DNA from: Variovorax paradoxus
GTDB lineage: Bacteria; Pseudomonadota; Gammaproteobacteria; Burkholderiales; Burkholderiaceae_C
DNA length: 64,000 bases
Assembly: GCF_022009635.1 (NCBI RefSeq)
Contig: NZ_CP091716.1
Coordinates: forward strand, 6,504,501-6,568,500
Direction of reading: 5' to 3'
Part shown: positions 61,201 through 64,000 of the stretch, in pieces
How the letters are laid out: every line of letters starts with the position of its first letter
Numbering within the stretch: position 1 is the first letter of the stretch
Made by a program: the position numbers and the translations under genes
Notes under the pieces: generated by a model
Told to the model about the DNA's origin: nothing
The model's database searches: none
The model's input: only the letters and a program-made list of their open reading frames with translations

Positions 61201-62163
61201 TCAGAACGGCGAGTTGGGGTGGTAGAACTCTTTGGCGTTTTCCTTGGTGATCAGCACCGAAGGAATGATCGTCGTCGCCGGCAGCTTCTCGCCCTTCAGG
61301 CGCGCTTCGGCCGTGAGCTTGATCGCGTCGTAGATGAACTTGGGCGAGTAGCTCACGTCGGCCGTGATGCGCGGGTCCTTGCCGTCCATGATGGTCTTGA
61401 CCATGTCCTTCGCGCCCGCGCCGCCGAACACGATCTTGATGTCGTCGCGCTTGGCCTGCGAGATGGCCTTGAGCACGCCCACGGCCATGTCGTCGTCGGC
61501 GGCCCAGATGGCGTCGATGTTCTTGAAGCGCGTGAGGTAGTCCTGCGTGACCTTGAAGGCGTCGTCGCGGTTCCAGTTGGCGTACTTGGCGTCCAGCAGC
61601 TTGATGTCGGGGCTGCCCTTGAGCACGGCGTTGAAGGCATCCATGCGCTCGTTGTCGAGCGTGGTGGCAATGCCGCGCAGCGCGACCACGTTGCCCTTGC
61701 CGTTCAGCTGCTTGACGATGTATTCGGCCGGGATCTTGCCGAAGGCGGTGTTGTCGCCGGCCACGTAGGCGTCCTGCGCGCTGGTGTCGGTGAGGCCGCG
61801 GTCGACCACGGTCACGTAGGCGCCCTTGGCCTTGACCTGCGCGACCGGCTTGGTCAGCGCGGCGGACTCGAACGGGAACACGACCAGCGCGTTGATCTTG
61901 GTCACCGTCGACAGGTCCTGCAGCTGGTTGGCCTGCTCGGGCGCGTTGGCAGCCGTCTTGATGGTGATCTTCAGGTCCTTGTGTTCCTTCTCGAGGTCCT
62001 TCTTCGCCTGGTTGGCCCAGTAGTTGATGCCGCCCATGAAGCTGTGCGTGGCCGCGGGAATCGAAACGCCGAGGTTGACCTTCTCCGCGGCGAGCGCGGG
62101 CAGGCTGGCGAACGCTGCGGCGGCAACCGCCGTGAGCGCGAGGCGTCTGGTGAAAGTTGTCAT
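61201..62163 (-). CDS. Sugar ABC transporter substrate-binding protein (ribose/inositol type)
   Basis: A 320-residue periplasmic binding protein of the type 1 (RbsB-like) fold. The signal peptide ends near residue 25 (PALAAEKV). The mature start [40 protein letters not shown] is typical, with later [22 protein letters not shown] and [16 protein letters not shown]. It delivers a sugar or cyclitol to the permease at 62210. A gap of 46 bases separates it from the permease stop. Confidence 0.92.
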   Translation of the reverse strand: MTTFTRRLALTAVAAAAFASLPALAAEKVNLGVSIPAATHSFMGGINYWANQAKKDLEKEHKDLKITIKTAANAPEQANQLQDLSTVTKINALVVFPFESAALTKPVAQVKAKGAYVTVVDRGLTDTSAQDAYVAGDNTAFGKIPAEYIVKQLNGKGNVVALRGIATTLDNERMDAFNAVLKGSPDIKLLDAKYANWNRDDAFKVTQDYLTRFKNIDAIWAADDDMAVGVLKAISQAKRDDIKIVFGGAGAKDMVKTIMDGKDPRITADVSYSPKFIYDAIKLTAEARLKGEKLPATTIIPSVLITKENAKEFYHPNSPF

Positions 62164-62209
62164 GCTGGATGTCTCCTCTTGGTGGGTGGAACGGAACGGG
62201 AAAAACGAA

Positions 62210-63244
62210 TCAGCGGCGTCCTCGCTGCAGGAACGCGACGATGATGATCACGAAGCCCTGCACCGCGGCGTTCAGGTACACGCTGATGATGCTGGTGAGG
62301 TTCAGGATGTTGCTGATGACCGAGAGCAAGATCGCGCCCACCACGGTGCCGGTGATGCTGCCCGCGCCGCCCTTGAGCGCGGTGCCGCCGACGATCACCG
62401 CGGCAATGGCTTCCAGCTCCCACAGCAGGCCGGTGGTCGGCGAGGCCGAGCCCAGGCGCGGCACGTACAGCAGGGTGGCGATGCCCACGCACACGCCCAG
62501 CAGCACGTAGGTGAGGATCTTCACGCGGTCGACGTCCACGGCGGCGTAGCGCGCGACCTGCTCGTTCGAGCCGATGGCCTGCACGTAACGCCCGTAGGCG
62601 GTACGGTTCAATATGACGCCGCCGATGATCGCGACGATCACGAACACCCACACCGGCACCGGAATGCCCGCGAGGCTTGCGTAGTACACCGGTGCGTAGA
62701 GGTCCGACAGGTCGTTGTCGAGGGTGAGCGCGCCGCCGTCGGCAAAGTAGGTGAGGTAGGCGCGGAAGATGCCGAGCGTGCCCAGCGTCACGATGAAGGG
62801 CTCGATGCGCCCCTTGGTGATGAGCAGGCCGTGCGCCAGCCCGAACACCGCGCCCAGCACGATGGCCAGCACCGCGCCCATCACCACCGCCAGCAGCGGC
62901 GAGCCCGAGGCCGGCCCGGCCCAGTTGATGAACATGATCACACTGCCCGCGATGAGCGCGGCCATCGAGCCCACCGACAGGTCGATGCCGCCCGAGATGA
63001 TCACGAAGCACATGCCCACCGCGATGATGCCGATGAAGGCGGTGCGCGTGAGCACGTTCATCGCGTTGTCGAGCGTGGCGAAGTCGCCGTTCAGCAGCGT
63101 GCCGGCGATGCACAGCAGCACCAGGCCGATGACCGGGCCGAGCCCGTGCAGGCGCTCGGTCCAGCGCGGCTTGGCCTCGCCGCGGTGCTGCTGCTGCGCG
63201 GCTTCAGGCGTGCGCGGCGGTGGTGTCTGCTGTTCCGGTGGCAT
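62210..63244 (-). CDS. Sugar ABC transporter permease (RbsC type)
   Basis: A 344-residue inner-membrane permease. After a 35-residue Pro/Gln-rich cytoplasmic start it has about ten hydrophobic segments and the RbsC landmarks [39 protein letters not shown] (coupling loop) and [35 protein letters not shown] lies 10 bases before the ATG. The start overlaps the end of the ATPase gene by 41 bases, so coupling is likely. Confidence 0.92.
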   Translation of the reverse strand: MPPEQQTPPPRTPEAAQQQHRGEAKPRWTERLHGLGPVIGLVLLCIAGTLLNGDFATLDNAMNVLTRTAFIGIIAVGMCFVIISGGIDLSVGSMAALIAGSVIMFINWAGPASGSPLLAVVMGAVLAIVLGAVFGLAHGLLITKGRIEPFIVTLGTLGIFRAYLTYFADGGALTLDNDLSDLYAPVYYASLAGIPVPVWVFVIVAIIGGVILNRTAYGRYVQAIGSNEQVARYAAVDVDRVKILTYVLLGVCVGIATLLYVPRLGSASPTTGLLWELEAIAAVIVGGTALKGGAGSITGTVVGAILLSVISNILNLTSIISVYLNAAVQGFVIIIVAFLQRGRR

Positions 63245-64000
63245 GAGCGATGAGCTCCTCTTCTGTCAAATGGTCCGCGTCGAGCGTGGCGACCAGCCGG
63301 CCCGCGCGCATCACCGCGACGCGGTGGCACAGGCCGATCAGCTCCATCAGCTCCGACGAGACGACGATCACCGCGAGCCCTTCGCGGGCCAGTCGCTGGA
63401 TCAGGAAATAGATGTCGCGCTTGGCGCCCACGTCCACGCCGCGCGTGGGCTCGTCGAGCACCACCACCTTCGGCCGCGGCTGCAGCACCTTGGCGAGCGC
63501 GAGCTTCTGCTGGTTGCCGCCCGACAGCGACGAGGCCTTGACCTCGAGCGATCCGGTGCGAATGCCGTATTCCTTCACCGCGCCGGCCAGCGCGCCGCGT
63601 TCGGCCTCGGGCCTGAGCCAGGGCTGCGCATAGCGTTCGAGCGCCATCAGCGTGAGGTTCTGGCGCAGGCCGAAGTTGACGTGCAGGCCCTTGCCCTTGC
63701 GGTCTTCGCTCAGGTAGGTAAGGCCGTGCTTCGCCGCGTCGCGCGGGTTGCGCCAGCCCTTGCCGCCGGGCACGGGCTTGCCGAGCATCTCGACGTTGCC
63801 GCTCGCGGGGCGCAGGCCGAGCAGGCCTTCGAAGAGTTCGGTGCGGCCCGCGCCGACAAGGCCCGCGAAACCGAGGATCTCGCCGGGGCGCACCTCGAAG
63901 CTCGCGTCTTGCGCCCAGCCGGGCACATTGAAATCACGAACGCGCATGGCCGGCGCGTCGGCGGCCACCACCACGTCGCGCGGCGGGTACAGGTCGGCCA
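63204..64000 (-). CDS. Sugar ABC transporter ATP-binding protein (RbsA type), C-terminal part
   Basis: Incomplete: the gene enters from beyond the right edge, and only the second ATPase half (about 265 codons) is here. The frame stays open to base 64000 with no start needed inside the window. The P-loop is the family's degenerate [10 protein letters not shown]. The signature is [15 protein letters not shown] and Walker B is [16 protein letters not shown]. It powers the importer with the genes at 62210 and 61201. Confidence 0.93.
   Translation of the reverse strand, partial: ADLYPPRDVVVAADAPAMRVRDFNVPGWAQDASFEVRPGEILGFAGLVGAGRTELFEGLLGLRPASGNVEMLGKPVPGGKGWRNPRDAAKHGLTYLSEDRKGKGLHVNFGLRQNLTLMALERYAQPWLRPEAERGALAGAVKEYGIRTGSLEVKASSLSGGNQQKLALAKVLQPRPKVVVLDEPTRGVDVGAKRDIYFLIQRLAREGLAVIVVSSELMELIGLCHRVAVMRAGRLVATLDADHLTEEELIAHATGTADTTAAHA

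Overview
The window is high-GC, tightly packed proteobacterial chromosome. Gene content and order (yggS-pilT-pilU; rsmI/yraN/diaA/dolP; a complete rutABCDEF operon; the PdeM/ligase/helicase/exonuclease repair genes; many solute-binding-protein transporters) point to a beta-proteobacterium of the Comamonadaceae, most likely Variovorax or a close relative. This is an inference from protein character; no 16S gene is present. I see no phage, insertion sequence, CRISPR array or rRNA. One tRNA (Arg-CCG) is present. No intergenic gap exceeds 300 bases.

Layout. 0-4 kb: a lipoprotein, a small kinase, glutamate dehydrogenase, a secreted small protein and an Lrp/AsnC regulator. 4.0-12.8 kb: an FCD-type GntR regulator and a ten-gene catabolic/transport operon. 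The operon has a fumarylacetoacetate-hydrolase-like enzyme, a NMT1/SsuA-type ABC importer whose three genes are interleaved with two VOC proteins, a DHDPS-family aldolase, an arylformamidase-like hydrolase, a RutE-like reductase and a TSUP permease. Matching ATTG-N4-CAAT operators lie before the regulator and before the operon. 12.8-21.8 kb: YggS, PilT/PilU, a MerR-controlled MFS pump, a 3-hydroxyisobutyrate-dehydrogenase-like enzyme, and the envelope/housekeeping set DolP-like, DiaA, YraN and RsmI. 21.8-26.6 kb: Tpt1/KptA RNA 2'-phosphotransferase translationally coupled to a LysR regulator and divergent from a small HAD-like protein, then a GST, a TSUP permease, an AraC regulator and a small protein. 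26.6-34.3 kb: tRNA-Arg, a TetR repressor with an AcrR-like operator, a complete RND efflux operon and a membrane-anchored cytochrome c.

36.4-48.8 kb is the most interesting part. The rut pyrimidine-degradation operon (rutABCDEF, without the permease rutG) is followed by rutR. Divergent from rutR is a second operon: a 2-oxoglutarate/Fe(II) oxygenase, a VOC protein, a four-component BMP-type nucleoside ABC importer and a RutB-like cysteine hydrolase. Both operons have a RutR-like palindrome (TTGACCA-N2-TGGTCAA type) and a close match to a sigma-54 promoter. This suggests one nitrogen- and pyrimidine-responsive regulon importing and degrading nucleosides or nucleobases by a route that includes an oxygenase.

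49.6-58.6 kb: LemA and two TPM-domain proteins, then the ligase-associated DNA repair island (PdeM, DEXH helicase, ATP-dependent ligase, MBL-fold exonuclease) with a thioredoxin 2 gene embedded. A family of about 110-bp GC-rich dispersed repeats occurs between genes and, unusually, inside the reading frames of the helicase and exonuclease. 58.7-64 kb: a DUF3617 protein, a PAP2 phosphatase, and a Gfo/Idh/MocA dehydrogenase with a ribose/inositol-type ABC importer that runs off the right edge.
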